From: UBA6164 sp964344155
GTDB taxonomy: Bacteria; Patescibacteriota; Gracilibacteria; BD1-5; UBA6164
Reading direction: 5' to 3'
DNA: 64,000 bases
Assembly (NCBI GenBank): GCA_964344155.1
Contig: CAYFMG010000002.1
Location: forward strand, 26,128 to 90,127
Every line of letters begins with the position of its first letter. Position 1 is the stretch's first letter. Under the pieces are notes generated by a model. That model saw nothing but the letters and a program-made list of their open reading frames with translations. It was not told the DNA's origin and made no database searches. The translations under genes were made by a program, and so were the position numbers. This document shows positions 1 through 9,346 of this stretch, one piece after another.

Positions 1-267
1 GTTTTGCTTGATAGTCGTGTTGAAATGCTTAAGCTTTTGTACTCAGGAGCAAATCTGAGATGTAATATTATTATTGGTTATGGCTTTGCTTTACAAGACC
101 AAGAACTAGTAGTTATTTGCTGCTATACATTCAACGAGGCTCAACTTTATGTAAATTTTCATTATAATGGTAATATTGAATTCATCTGGGGTGAAACTAC
201 TTTCAGTATTCAAGATTTACAGCCATCAAGTGTTTATGGTGCAATAAATACTTTGGGAATCAGTTAA
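1..267 (+). CDS. Hypothetical protein, 5' partial, standard-code type
   Basis: The frame is open from the first base, so the true start lies before the window; 88 codons are visible before TAA. I do not recognise the product. It is a mixed aromatic/hydrophobic protein rich in Tyr, Phe and Asn, with two adjacent Cys near the middle and no membrane segment. All glycines are GGN and there is no in-frame TGA, unlike the native genes. It ends about 20 bases before a strong hairpin terminator and converges with the gene at 320-775. It belongs with the other standard-code genes of the window. Confidence 0.6.
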   Translation, partial: VLLDSRVEMLKLLYSGANLRCNIIIGYGFALQDQELVVICCYTFNEAQLYVNFHYNGNIEFIWGETTFSIQDLQPSSVYGAINTLGIS

Positions 268-286
268 AATGAAAAATACACAAAAG

Positions 287-320
287 AAAACCTCCTACTC
301 TTTCGAGTAGGAGGTTTTTT
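287..320. terminator. Bidirectional intrinsic terminator
   Basis: A perfect 13-bp stem (CCTCCTACTCG type arms) with a 3-base loop, A-rich on the left and T6 on the right, lies between two convergent genes and can serve both. Confidence 0.9.
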
Positions 321-775
321 CATAACATAAAGTTGGAATCATCATTAAAGAATTTTTCAGCTCTTTGTTGGGTTACTCGTGCACTTGAGTTACCAAATAT
401 AATTGACTTCAAGGCTCTTATCATAATTTTACCCCCCAATTTATCATAACTCTTGAATTGTCTAGGTAAAGACATATCAATATATTCTGAATAATGAGCA
501 ATACTACCACCAACATGTGATGGTTTATTTATATCAACTAAACTGATACCAGCAAACACCCCTCTATCATCAGTAAAGTATTCAACCTTACTCCCCTTTT
601 TAATAGCTATTCTCTTTGCCCGCCTGTATAAAAAAGTTGCCTCAGCTCTATGAATACCATGAAACTTCCGATTCTGGTAACACCAAAAGAACCAATCTGG
701 ATCTATCCATAAAATCTGAGCCAATGTTTTATTCTTTCCTTTAAATTTACCAAAGTTAATTATCGTAAATTCCAT
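320..775 (-). CDS. ExoX C-terminal-like domain protein
   Basis: A protein of 151 residues. The first 35 residues (motif FGKFKGKNKTLAQI then DPDWFFW) match the small domain found at the C-terminus of exodeoxyribonuclease X-like proteins (pattern FGK-KGK...DPxYLxW). The nuclease domain itself is absent. The remainder is basic and unrecognised. No in-frame TGA; glycines are GGN. ATG 775 is preceded by AAGGAG at a spacing of 7, and upstream by a TTGACA/TATAAT promoter. The function is unknown; binding to DNA ends or to a nuclease partner is only a guess. Standard-code gene, probably acquired. Confidence 0.65.
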   Translation of the reverse strand: MEFTIINFGKFKGKNKTLAQILWIDPDWFFWCYQNRKFHGIHRAEATFLYRRAKRIAIKKGSKVEYFTDDRGVFAGISLVDINKPSHVGGSIAHYSEYIDMSLPRQFKSYDKLGGKIMIRALKSIIFGNSSARVTQQRAEKFFNDDSNFML

Positions 776-809
776 CTTTTAACTCCTTTTCAAACAATTT
801 ACCATTTAC

Positions 810-837
810 ATTATACTTATTTATACTATATTGTCAA
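810..837 (-). promoter_or_regulatory. Sigma-70 promoter of the 320-775 gene
   Basis: On the minus strand TTGACA (832-837) and TATAAT (810-815) are separated by 16 bp, both perfect consensus. AAGGAG lies at 783-788. Confidence 0.85.
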
Positions 838-916
838 TATAAGATATTATAATAAACTTTGATTTTTATAAAAAAGTAATATACTTAAACTACATTTATT
901 TAATAATTTTATTATT

Positions 917-1207
917 ATGACAGAGACAAATAAGAGTGAAATAAACACTCAATGGATTATTTATCTAGTTGTATGGTTTTTCTTTTGAGCATTCTGAGTT
1001 CATAGATTTGTTGCCTGAAAAATAGGTAGCTGAATCTGAATGCTAGCTCTACAAATCATAGGTTGGTTAACTGTTATTCTTGTTATTTGATTTGCCTTTT
1101 TATGAATAGTTTGGATTTGGTGGTTAGTTGATGGTATAATGATTGCTATGTGAAAATTTGAAGAAAAAGATGGTAAAGTTATAAGTATGAGAGTAGAATC
1201 AAAATAA
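917..1207 (+). CDS. TM2 domain membrane protein
   Basis: A protein of 96 residues with eight in-frame TGA codons. After a short polar N-terminus come two hydrophobic helices of the TM2 family. The motif G-A-F-G-V-H-R-F at the end of helix 1 and IVWIWWLVDGI in helix 2 are diagnostic; both glycines of the first motif are TGA. TM2 proteins are small membrane proteins of unclear role, often pairing with other domains. ATG has no Shine-Dalgarno. A hairpin terminator follows at once. One of the cleanest proofs of UGA=Gly here. Confidence 0.9.
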
Positions 1208-1210
1208 TAA

Positions 1211-1243
1211 AAAAATATCTGAAAAATCAGATATTTTTTTATT
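1211..1243. terminator. Intrinsic terminator, bidirectional
   Basis: Stem AAATATCTGA/TCAGATATTT with A4 loop and T-run on the plus side and A-run on the minus side, shared by the TM2 gene and the convergent gene at 1239-1514, whose stop lies inside it. Confidence 0.9.
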
Positions 1244-1514
1244 TTCTAGCTAATTCTAATAAACTAGATATATTATTACTTGTTGTTTTTATTACAGGTC
1301 TTGATTCTGCCCAATTTATTAATTTAGTCTTATCTGCATTTCTAATAAAACCTTCTATTACCTCATACTCTTTTTTTATTTGATTTCCTCTTATTATATT
1401 TCAAGCAGTCATAGATAAATTGAATCTTACCAAAATATTTCATATTACATCTGAAACCTCATCTCTGACATTCTTTGGTAAATCTTCTATATATAATTCT
1501 TTTAATCTTTCCAT
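1239..1514 (-). CDS. Small hypothetical protein
   Basis: An unrecognised protein of 91 residues, helical and charged, without signal peptide or membrane segment. Two TGA codons are read as Gly (V-I-G-N and T-A-G-N). It follows the NIF3 gene by 57 bp on the same strand and is probably the last gene of that operon. No Shine-Dalgarno. Confidence 0.7.
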
Positions 1515-1571
1515 AATATATTTAATTATTATATGTAACATTATACCTATAATACATATTATGTCAATTTT

Positions 1572-2348
1572 TTAATATTTCTCATCTAAAAATACGACTT
1601 CTAGTCCAAACTTATCTTTTAGGTGATAAGCAAGTAGTTTTGGTCATATTTTTTCTGTTTCATAATGTCCTCAAATCAATACAGATTGCTCTATCTCTTT
1701 TGCTAGTATCATTTCATGATGAACTCATTCTCATGTCACATATATATCATAGTTTTTTTCTTTTGCTTCCTTTACTTCACTTAAAGCCCCTCCAGATACA
1801 AAAGCTATAGAGTTAAAGTTTGTTAAGTTTCAAAAATTATAAAATCTTTTTAATAGTTGCATATGTTCAGCATATGGTGTTACTAGGTTTGAAACATGTA
1901 AGGTATTTTTAAATCTAAGTCAAAATCAAATATTACTTCATTTATATTCACAAATTTCCTCTATCTCATAATCTCATTCTTGTAAACCAAAAATATTTAT
2001 AAAAGCTTTCATAAGTCATGCATTATTCCCTACTTCTGGATGTGCATCAAGTGGTAAGTGACAAGCATAACTACATATATCATTTTCGATCATTTTTTTA
2101 GCTCTTTTGTATGGTAATCATACAAGTACTTGTTCATATCACCAAAAAAGACCATGATGAGATATAACCATATCTACTCATTGTTCTACTGCTAAATCAA
2201 ATATATAATTACTTGAATCAACACTGTATCATATTTTTTTTATTTCTTCTTTGCTAGAATCTATTTGTAAACCATTTTTTGATTCATCTGTATATTCAGA
2301 TATTTTTAGATATTCATCTAAGTATTTTATTAATTCTTTTTTGTTCAT
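1572..2348 (-). CDS. NIF3-like dinuclear metal protein (GTP cyclohydrolase I type 2 family)
   Basis: A protein of 258 residues, the usual length for the short form of the family. Metal-ligand motifs are present: ISHHGLFWG (near residue 65), CHLPLDAHPEVGNN (near 100) and, near the C-terminus, TGEGVHHE. Many glycines, including those beside the His ligands, are TGA. Members form hexameric rings with two metal ions; the physiological substrate is not settled. It lies 6 bp after the patatin gene and should be cotranscribed. Confidence 0.88.
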
Positions 2349-2354
2349 TCTTTT

Positions 2355-3145
2355 TTAATTAATTTTAAGTTTTTTATTAGCCTCTTTATAACCTATTTCT
2401 ATAAAATTATCTATATCCTTGAAACTATAATAATCCAGATTTCAAAAACTAGGAGAAAGAAGTGTTAAGTTTTGTTTTTTTCTATAGATTTTTCTTCATT
2501 TTGCTTCATCATAATCAGTATAGTCCTATGAAGAATGTTATAATTCATCTCTAGTAATCACTTATTAAACTCAAGTCATAGTATTTTTCTCTTAAATACC
2601 AGCTTGTCTGTTACTTTTTTTAAAGCACTTACTCATATACAATTATCTGTTTCAAGTACATCTACAGGTAAATTATTTGTAAGTCATCCATCTACATACA
2701 GAGTTTCTCAAACCTTACTAGGTGATATTATTCATGGAAGACTTAAACTAGATCTTACAGCATCTACAATTCTTCCCTTTTCAAAAACAAACTTTTCTCA
2801 AGCTTCTATATCTGTTGCAACTATTTTTAATTTCATATCTAAATCCTCTATTTTTGTATCTCAATATAGTTCCTCTAATACTTTTTTTATTTTATTTCAT
2901 TTAATAAGTCCACTTTTTAGATCAAAGTCTATTAACTTTAAAAAATTTATATTCTTTGCTATTTCTATCATCTCCTCACTAGTCTTCCCCATAGCATACA
3001 ATGCTGCTATAATAGCTCACATAGAAGTACCTGACACTTCTTTTATGTCTATATTATTTTCTTCCAAGTATTTAATAACTCAGATATGTATAAATCATCT
3101 AGCAGCTCATCATCATAGAGCTAATCAATATTCTTTTGTATTCAT
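2355..3145 (-). CDS. Patatin-like phospholipase, needs a -1 frameshift
   Basis: A serine lipid acyl hydrolase of the RssA/patatin type. Present are the oxyanion loop GGGAARG (residues 11-17, its three consecutive glycines all TGA), the nucleophile elbow GTSMG (Ser41) and the Asp of the catalytic dyad in LYVDGGL (near 150). The zero frame ends at TAA 2465-2467. The family's C-terminal segment (LLSPSF..., then an IEIGYKEA helix) continues in the -1 frame to TAA 2355-2357. The two frames meet at A-AAA-AAC in zero phase (A7 at plus 2475-2481), a classical -1 slippery heptamer; an indel in the homopolymer is the alternative. It starts 6 bp after the YiiX-like gene. Confidence 0.85.
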
Positions 3146-3151
3146 AGTTTT

Positions 3152-4455
3152 TTATTTTAAAAATAAACTCAACCTAGATCTCCTTCATGATTCAATAAAT
3201 GCTTTTTTTGAAGAAATAAAGTTTTTACCAGTTTTTTCAATACTATCTATAAAAAATACTGGAAATATTATTGCTTTTTTTCATTTTTTCTTCTCTTTTT
3301 TTAATAACTTAATAAAATTATTAGGAGGAAAAGATAAACTAAGTCATAAATTTTCAAGAGTTATATCTATTCATTCATCATCGCCAAATTCTTTTGCATA
3401 AGACTTTAAAACCAGTTCTGAACATACCAGATTAGAATCTGAATGATAATTAAATCTAAAATCATATTTTTTACCAACATGACTTAGGCTTTGTCCTATT
3501 GTTCTTTTTATTTTTTCATCACTAAAACTAGTTCTTGATACTCACAAATAATCATTTCTTGATACCAGTTCATTAAACTCTACTACTTTTATACCATCTC
3601 ATTTTGCTTCAACTATATAATGTTTATTCTTATCAAGTTTTTTTAGGTGTTTATTATTATAATTTTGAATTAAATATTTTCAAGTTCATATATACATTGT
3701 CATATGTTTCCAAAAACCAGGGATTGTTATATTAGAAGCATTCCAATTTCATCTTGTTAATAAAATATCTCATGGTTTAGACATTAATAAATATTTTTCT
3801 AAATTTTTATTCTTTATTAGTCAATAATTTCTTGGTGTAAATCTAATTCTTGCAATAAAAGTCCCAATATATTTTAAAACAAAATATAAAAAACTATCAA
3901 ACCTAAACTTAAAGTAGTGATGAACATTATAATAATCAGTTAAAAATCTATTATTTAAATCTATATTAAATATTTTAGAATCTAAAACATTATAAACCTT
4001 AGATTCTATAAATAACTTAAATGATTTAATAAATAAATTTGCTGTATTTATTGTATAAATATGTTTAGGTAAATAAATATATTTAGCAAAAACTCAAAAG
4101 TCCTTTTTAAAATTTTCATTCAAAAATGTTCTTAGAAAATCTTGATGTTTTCAAAAATACTTAAGTATTAATAATAATGAATTAAAATATATAAATAATA
4201 AATATTTATTTAATACTAATTTATTATAATCTATAAAAAATATATACTTCCTATAACTAGTTTTTTTATAAGTGATTGTAGTTCAATAAAAAAAGCTATA
4301 TATTTTTCCCATAATAACTTAAAACTATCTTTATTACTTTTTAAATATAAATTATTTTCTGTCTTTAAAATATTATGTAATTTTAACTCTTTTGATAAAA
4401 GCAAAGATTTTTCTTCTAATTTTTGTATTTTTGATAAAATTTTATTATAGTTCAT
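3152..4455 (-). CDS. YiiX/YaeF-like permuted papain-fold amidase (C92), needs a -1 frameshift
   Basis: The C-terminal domain has the PGDILLTRG opening, WKHMTMYIG (catalytic His) and LVCSELVLKSY (catalytic Cys) of the permuted NlpC/papain C92 family, likely cleaving lipid or peptidoglycan amides. The first 66 codons, a coiled coil starting at ATG 4455, end at TAG 4231. A long stop-free stretch in the -1 frame then leads into the catalytic domain. The join is A-AAA-AAA in zero phase (A7 at plus 4261-4267). Either slippage joins the halves, or an A is missing, or the domain starts alone at an internal ATG (M-S-K-P-G-D). It lies in the YggS-patatin operon. Confidence 0.75.
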
Positions 4456-4463
4456 AGTTCCCT

Positions 4464-5093
4464 TTAATTATATAAATTTGTTCCTATCCTAATTATATCC
4501 ACTCATTTTTCAAGTGCAATTTTGTAATCTCTTGAAGTACCTGCTGAAACAAATCAGTTTTGTAGATATTTATTTCTAAGCTCTATAAGTAAATCAAACT
4601 CTGCTTCTTTTTCTTCCTTGCTACACTCAGCTTTTCATATACAAGAAAATCATATAAGACTTACATTTTCCATTTCTCAAATCACATCTAAAAACTCAGG
4701 TATTTGATCTACACTAATTCCTCCTGGTTTACTCTCATCCACATTTATTTGTAAAAATACTTGTATCCAATTTCATTGTTTTGTAGCTATATCTTCAAAC
4801 TTTTTTAGATGCTTCATATCATCTAAACTGTGAACCACTGAGCAGTGACTTATTATATGTTTTATTTCCTTTGATTGAATATTTCATATAAAGTGTAGTT
4901 TTTCTCTATCTATTTCTTTTTCTTTTATAGAATTAACTCTGTTTTCTCATATTCACTCCAAAATATCAGGATAGTTTTCTTCTAAACTATCCATTACTTC
5001 CATAGTATCATTTTTTTCTAAGTATTTTGTTACTGCTAATAGCTTTGATTCTGAGTTTCTAAACTCTTCTAATAACTCTTTATTTAATTGCAT
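4464..5093 (-). CDS. YggS/PLPBP family pyridoxal-phosphate homeostasis protein
   Basis: A protein of 209 residues, near the usual 220-230. The PLP lysine lies in LLAVTKY near residue 20. GENRVNSI, HFIGNIQSKEIK and the C-terminal phosphate cup (VSAGTSRDYKIALEKG...IRIGTNLY) are the ordered YggS signatures. It binds PLP without known enzymatic activity and balances PLP supply and amino acid levels. It sits 10 bp after YgjP and 8 bp before the YiiX-like gene. Confidence 0.9.
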
Positions 5094-5103
5094 TTTATTA
5101 TTA

Positions 5104-5628
5104 TTAAAATATTAATGTATTTCCATGATCTTTTAACCACTTTCTATATATTTTATAATCTGGCATTATTGATTCAACTATATTCCGAAAAGCTTTTGAA
5201 TGATTCATTTCTCTCAAATGAGCTAATTCATGAATTATTACATAATCAATTACTTCTCTTGATGCTCATATAAGGTGGTAGGAAAAGTTTAGGTTTTTCT
5301 GACTCGTACAACTTCACCATCTAGTTTTTGCACTTGTTATTCTTATATTATTATACACAAATCAGTTTTGCTCTGCTATCTCTTCAACTCTCTTTGGTAT
5401 ATAATCTTTTGCTTTTTTTCTTAATTGTTTTTTTTCTTGCTCTGATACTTGTGGTTTAAATGAGTGTTCAAGTAGTTGCTTATCTATCCACTCCCTATGT
5501 TTTTCTACAAAGTCTTCTATCTGTCCTTTAAGCATAAAAACTGGAGCCCTAACTATTAGTTCCCCATCTTTTACTCTCAAACTTATTGATTTCCTAACTG
5601 ATCTAATTATTTTCATTTTAAAACTCAT
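5104..5628 (-). CDS. YgjP-like zinc metalloprotease (DUF45)
   Basis: A protein of 174 residues. The N-terminal half is a basic beta/helical domain. The C-terminal half carries WGSC (the Gly is TGA), IIHELAHL (HExxH zinc motif) and NHSKAFRNIV (third His ligand), in the order of the YgjP/M48-like family. Length is slightly short for the family (about 230) but complete in motifs. Its start overlaps the end of yigZ by 11 bp, indicating translational coupling. The exact substrate is unknown. Confidence 0.88.
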
Positions 5629-6031
5629 TTAAAAATATTTTTGTTGCATCTATTACATTTTTAAACCTATCTGCATGAAGCTGTATTCATCAGAAATATC
5701 TAGTAACAACTACTATTGTATTAGTTGCTTCAGCTCTTTGTAGTTCCCTTAATATGCAGTTTCCAGCTCATGTTTCTCAATCATCATTTCTTGATTCAAG
5801 AATGGTTCAATTTTCTAGTTTTACTCTATATGCATATGTATTATGACTTGATTTTTGAAAATACTTATCCTTAAGTAATTCTTTTACAAAATCAGCTACT
5901 TCCTGTTTTGTCCCTACATAACCTCATACAACTGTATATTTACTTCTTCTATCCACTATTACATTTTGTAATATTTTTCTCCTAAAATCAGGTTGTTTTC
6001 CTCAGAAATCTAATGATAGTTTATTAGTCAT
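5618..6031 (-). CDS. YigZ/IMPACT family protein (UPF0029), short
   Basis: A protein of 137 residues. It has the IMPACT signatures NDDGETGAGNCIL and VTRYFGGIQLH, with several glycines as TGA. It corresponds to the N-terminal IMPACT domain only; the C-terminal DUF1949 domain of YigZ is missing. IMPACT proteins bind ribosomes or translation regulators. First gene of a compact minus-strand operon running to 1239. Confidence 0.82.
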
Positions 6032-6049
6032 GGTTATGTAGTTATTATT

Positions 6050-6152
6050 TTAAAAATCCCATCCCCCCCCTTCGGGGTACTTCCCTTTCTAAGGGAAGAC
6101 TTTTTCAGTTCCTCCTTAGAAAGGGGGATGCCTAAAAGGCAGGGGGATTATT
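6050..6152. repeat. Structured intergenic repeat, copy 1
   Basis: About 100 bp, nearly identical to 6950-7054. It contains nested GC-rich palindromes: CCCCTTCGGGG, CTTCCCTTTCTAAGGGAAG, and CCTTAGAAAGGGGG followed by GCCTAAAAGGC. It lies in the same orientation as copy 2 and is GC-rich compared with its AT-rich surroundings. The two copies enclose the secreted-protein gene and the DUF559 gene. Confidence 0.9.
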
Positions 6153-6157
6153 TTACA

Positions 6158-6185
6158 TTGACTTATTTTATTATATAAGTATAAT
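6158..6185 (+). promoter_or_regulatory. Sigma-70 promoter of the 6219-6494 gene
   Basis: TTGACT (6158-6163), 16-bp spacer, TATAAT (6180-6185). AAAGGAG follows just before the GTG start. Confidence 0.8.
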
Positions 6186-6218
6186 ATATATACATTTTTT
6201 TAAAAAAAGGAGTTAATT

Positions 6219-6494
6219 GTGAAAAAGATTTTAGGTGGTTTAGTCGTTGCTTGTTCTCTTCTCTCTTCAGCTAATGCTTTTGCATTTAAGGCTGGGGATA
6301 TGGATGAAATTTTTTCAGTAATACACTTGCATTATTTTCATGAGTGGACTAAAAAAGATCCTCAGTGTGAAATTATTCATATGGAACTTAAAGATGGTTT
6401 CATGACATTATTCACAAAAAAAGGAACCTGTAATAATGATATGCTTAAAAAGTATACTCTAAATAGTATGAAAAAAATAGAACATTTGATGTAA
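6219..6494 (+). CDS. Small secreted protein, standard-code type
   Basis: A protein of 91 residues starting at GTG, 6 bp after AAGGAG. It has a classical Sec signal peptide (MKK, hydrophobic core, AxA cleavage after about residue 21). The mature part is about 70 residues with two Cys (near 49 and 67) that could form a disulfide. No in-frame TGA; glycines are GGT/GGG/GGA. I do not recognise the family. It has its own promoter and terminator, so it is a self-contained unit enclosed by the two repeats. Confidence 0.75.
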   Translation: MKKILGGLVVACSLLSSANAFAFKAGDMDEIFSVIHLHYFHEWTKKDPQCEIIHMELKDGFMTLFTKKGTCNNDMLKKYTLNSMKKIEHLM

Positions 6495-6506
6495 CAGTAT
6501 TTTACT

Positions 6507-6540
6507 AAAAGGCCTCAGCTTTGCTGAGGTTTTTGTTTTT
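6507..6540 (+). terminator. Intrinsic terminator
   Basis: CCTCAGC-TTT-GCTGAGG followed by T-rich sequence, 18 bp after the 6219-6494 stop. Confidence 0.9.
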
Positions 6541-6935
6541 TAATATTTATTCAAAACCTCACATACATTATTAAATTCTTTCATCACTTCATGGTTAGTA
6601 AATCTAATTACCTTTAAATCATATCACTCTAAAACCTGTGTTCTTTCATCATCATATTCAAATGCTCATTCTAGATAATGACTATCTCAATCAATTTCAA
6701 TTACTAAAGATAGCTCTTTACAATAAAAATCTACTATAAAATTATCTATTGGCCTTTGTCTCATTATATTATATCTCCATCATTTCAAAAAGTCAAACCA
6801 TATTTTCTTTTCTGCTCTTGTCATATTTTTTCTTAAATCTCTAGCTCTATCTTTTAGTTTTGGGTTGTAAGGTAAAGAAACTCCTGAATAATACAATCAC
6901 CTTTCCTTCAAAAATTTATCTGTAATTTCAAACAT
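6540..6935 (-). CDS. DUF559 family endonuclease-like protein
   Basis: A protein of 131 residues. LRKNMTRAEKKIWFDF, RQRPIDNFIVDFYC, LVIEIDGDSH (the PD-(D/E)xK-like core) and VIRFTNHEVM are the ordered motifs of DUF559, a Vsr-related nuclease fold. Members are often mobile and found in variable regions. Both glycines in the core (IDG, LEG) are TGA, so it is native or well adapted. It lies between the two repeats, tail to tail with the secreted-protein gene. Confidence 0.88.
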
Positions 6936-6949
6936 AATCTGAATTTAAT

Positions 6950-7054
6950 ATTTTAAAAATCCTATTCCCCCTTCGGGGTACTTCCCTTTCTAAGGGAAGA
7001 CTTTCTTAGTTCCCCCTTAGAAAGGGGGATGCCTGAAAGGCAGGGGGATTATTA
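6950..7054. repeat. Structured intergenic repeat, copy 2
   Basis: Second copy of the 6050-6152 repeat, same orientation, differing at a handful of positions; even the flanking TATTTTAAAAATCC is shared. Confidence 0.9.
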
Positions 7055-7059
7055 AATAA

Positions 7060-8292
7060 TTACTCTTCTCATGAATTAAGTTCTAATCTCTCACTACCTG
7101 GTAAAGCTTGCCCCATAAGGCTTTCTAACTCTCCATACATTCATGTAATTGCAAAAGTGGCTCTTTCTAGATCTTTTTCTCTTTTTTTCCAGTTTTTTTC
7201 CATTGCTCTTCTTTCTGTATCTATTCCTAATTTGAGATTTGAGAATACATCTACCATCATATTTATTTTACTTGAGAATTCTTCACTTGATAAATATTTG
7301 TAAAGCATCTCCATTTTTGCATCTTTTCATTCTAGTGATTTTTCTACTTTTGATATAGATAATAGTTTATCACGAAGCATATTAGCTACAGCTATAGCAA
7401 ACTCTGGAATACAAACCATTACATCATCTACCATTCAAAAGTGTTTTAAATCTTTTGGTAATACTGTTGTAACTAGTATTGCTATATTTCAATTTACTTT
7501 TAATTTATCTTCTTTTAATTTCATAATCCAAGCATCCTGCCAAGCTTTTGTATTTTTTGACTCCCAAACTATTACTCATGAGTTGGCTCAAAGATTATTT
7601 CTAACTGTTTGTATTAGATCAGCTCACTTAATACCTGTTGGTACATCTTCTATATTATCTATTGGAAATGCCTGTGATAAAGCTTGTTTTAGATCATCTT
7701 CTTGTATGTCTCATTGTATTTGTTGAGATCATTGTTCTGCTTTTCTTTTTGCATCATCTAGTGATTTTTTAAGTTGTTCTTGTTGTTTTTGATATTCTAG
7801 TTCTTTTTTTCTAAATTCTTCCTGGATTTTTTCCATTTTTTCATCCATTTGTTTTTTAGAGTTTTGTTCTAGTTGTTCTTGTAGTTTTTTCTCTATTAGT
7901 TTTCTTTCATCAATCATTTTTTTCTCCATTTCTAGTTCAAAATTCTTTTCCTTATCTTCTAATTCTCTTTGTTTTTTTATCATATCAAGCTCTTTTTTCT
8001 TAGCCTCTTGTTGGTCTTCTTCTGCTTTTTTTAGTCTTTCTCACATATCTTTCATTTCTAGCTCTACTTTTTTTCTTTCCTCTTCTGCTTTTTTCTCTGC
8101 AAACTCTTGAGCTTTTTTTCTCATCTCATTTGTTTTATTCTCCATTTCTTTTTCAAATGCTTCTCTTTGGCGTTCTTGCTCTGCTTTTAGTTTATTTTCT
8201 TGTTCCTTTAAAATAGCTGAATATTTTTCATCTGCTAGTTTATCTAAATCTATATTTGTCTTACAATTTGGGCATATTATTTTTTGGCTCAT
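7060..8292 (-). CDS. DUF2130 domain protein with long coiled coil
   Basis: A protein of 410 residues. The N-terminus has CPNCKTNIDL (one CxxC pair). Residues about 25-200 are an almost uninterrupted Lys/Glu-rich coiled coil. The C-terminal half carries the DUF2130 core (GADLIQTVRNN, GVIVWESKNTKAW, with a restriction-nuclease-like E-x-K). The family is widespread, its role unproven, with nuclease activity suspected. It follows the RecX-like gene by 3 bp. Confidence 0.88.
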
Positions 8293-8295
8293 TTT

Positions 8296-8751
8296 TTAGT
8301 TTATTATTTGTAAAATATCATCATATCTAAATCACTTCCTAAGTAACTTTTCTAGTATTTTTTGTTTTTCATATTTTCATTGTAGCTTATTATATTCTTT
8401 TTTCAAGTTTTCTAGTTCTCAATCAACAAAACTTAGTTCTAACAACTCTTCAAACAATTCTCTTTTTTCTTGTCTTTCAAATAATTTCTGCTTTATATAC
8501 TGTTTTGACTTACCTCTATTTTTATACGACCTAATTTTTGATTCTATTACCTCTTTTTCCTGTATTATATTTTTTAGTTTTTCTTCTATAATATAATCTA
8601 TTTCCTCAGTATTAATCCCCCCATATTTTTCTCAATTTTCAGACTCAGGTCAAAACTTAAGTTTCAGCTTTTGCTTCAATTTTACTGGACTTGGGTAATA
8701 TTTCAAATAATACCAAATCGAATAATCTATAATTTTTTGTGATATGTTCAT
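8296..8751 (-). CDS. recX: RecX-like regulatory protein
   Basis: A protein of 151 residues made of RecX three-helix repeats: IDYSIWYYLKYYPSPVKLKQKL at the start, SKQYIKQKLFE in the middle, and a C-terminal GFRYDDILQII typical of the last repeat. RecX modulates RecA filaments. Divergent in sequence, so homology rests on the repeat pattern and length. Probably cotranscribed with DUF2130. Confidence 0.65.
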
Positions 8752-8762
8752 AATTTTCAAAT

Positions 8763-8790
8763 TTGACTTTTTATAAAATTTTAATACAAT
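8763..8790 (+). promoter_or_regulatory. Sigma-70 promoter of a putative small RNA
   Basis: TTGACT (8763-8768), 16-bp spacer, TACAAT (8785-8790), with no open reading frame downstream on this strand. Confidence 0.65.
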
Positions 8791-8796
8791 ACTGAG

Positions 8797-8872
8797 TGTC
8801 TACTTAGACAATACAAAGAAGTATCCTGTTAAATACAATTGAAAGATATTGCTCAGGGATACTTATTTTTTT
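8797..8872 (+). ncRNA. Putative small RNA ending in an intrinsic terminator
   Basis: About 75 nt from the predicted start. Hairpin 1 is GTCTA-CT-TAGAC (8798-8809). Hairpin 2 pairs AAGTATCCTG (8819-8828) with CAGGGATACTT (8854-8864), has an inner CAAT/ATTG stem, and is followed by T7. No ORF and no known family recognised. It points towards the 3' end of the MazF gene. Promoter plus terminator in a non-coding gap is the evidence; no homologue is known to me. Confidence 0.55.
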
Positions 8873-8999
8873 ATCTAAAATTATAGAAAATAACTTTATA
8901 CTCATAATTCTCTATTTTTATTAATATACTCTTTATATATACTTATATTACTTATTTTTATTTTTTTTGCAAGAAAAAAAGAGAAAATTTTTCTCTTTT
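8873..8999. other. AT-rich gap with terminator
   Basis: No ORF. The last part (8974-9001) holds a hairpin, AAAAAGAGAAAA against TTTTCTCTTTTT, serving as terminator for the minus-strand MazF gene. Confidence 0.6.
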
Positions 9000-9338
9000 T
9001 TAATCCATAAAATCACATAGTTTATTTTTGAGTTTTTTTATCTTTTTATTTTCTAGTTCTGCTACTTTTGATACTATTAAAGACTTATGTAGTGAAAATA
9101 TATTATGTAGTCTAAAGTATGAATCTTTTTTTAGTTTTCAGTGTTTTAAATCTTCTTGTGATATTTTAGATGAATACTGGTTTAATCATTTGTTACCATA
9201 TATTCAAATAAGCATTAGATTATCATGTTTATTATAGCTTTTGTTTGATATGACTAAAGCTGGTCTTAGTTTATAATTACTTAAATCAGTAAATGGAAAC
9301 TTTATAAGAACAATGTCTCAACTATTATATTTCATCAT
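9000..9338 (-). CDS. PemK/MazF family toxin
   Basis: A protein of 112 residues. The SH3-like ribonuclease fold is recognisable from SGDIVLIKFPFTDLSNYKLRPALVIS at the N-terminus and IVSKVAELENKKIKKL at the C-terminus. MazF toxins cut mRNA at short motifs. It starts 8 bp after its Phd-type antitoxin. Two consecutive ATGs open the gene; I chose the first. Confidence 0.88.
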
Positions 9339-9346
9339 TAATTATA

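Noticed and set aside
917..1207. UGA read as tryptophan, as in Mycoplasma
   Set aside because: TGA positions match conserved glycines (TM2, patatin, Fic, MurG) and TGG is used at conserved tryptophans.
2604..3401. Long plus-strand ORF of 265 codons
   Set aside because: It is a shadow of the patatin and YiiX-like genes on the minus strand, which show family motifs.
7060..8292. Two separate small coiled-coil genes and many short pseudogenes across the window
   Set aside because: They join into full DUF2130 and other genes once UGA is sense; the apparent breaks are a code effect.
8797..8872. 6S RNA, tmRNA or RNase P RNA
   Set aside because: Too short and without the conserved cores of those RNAs; left as an unclassified small RNA.
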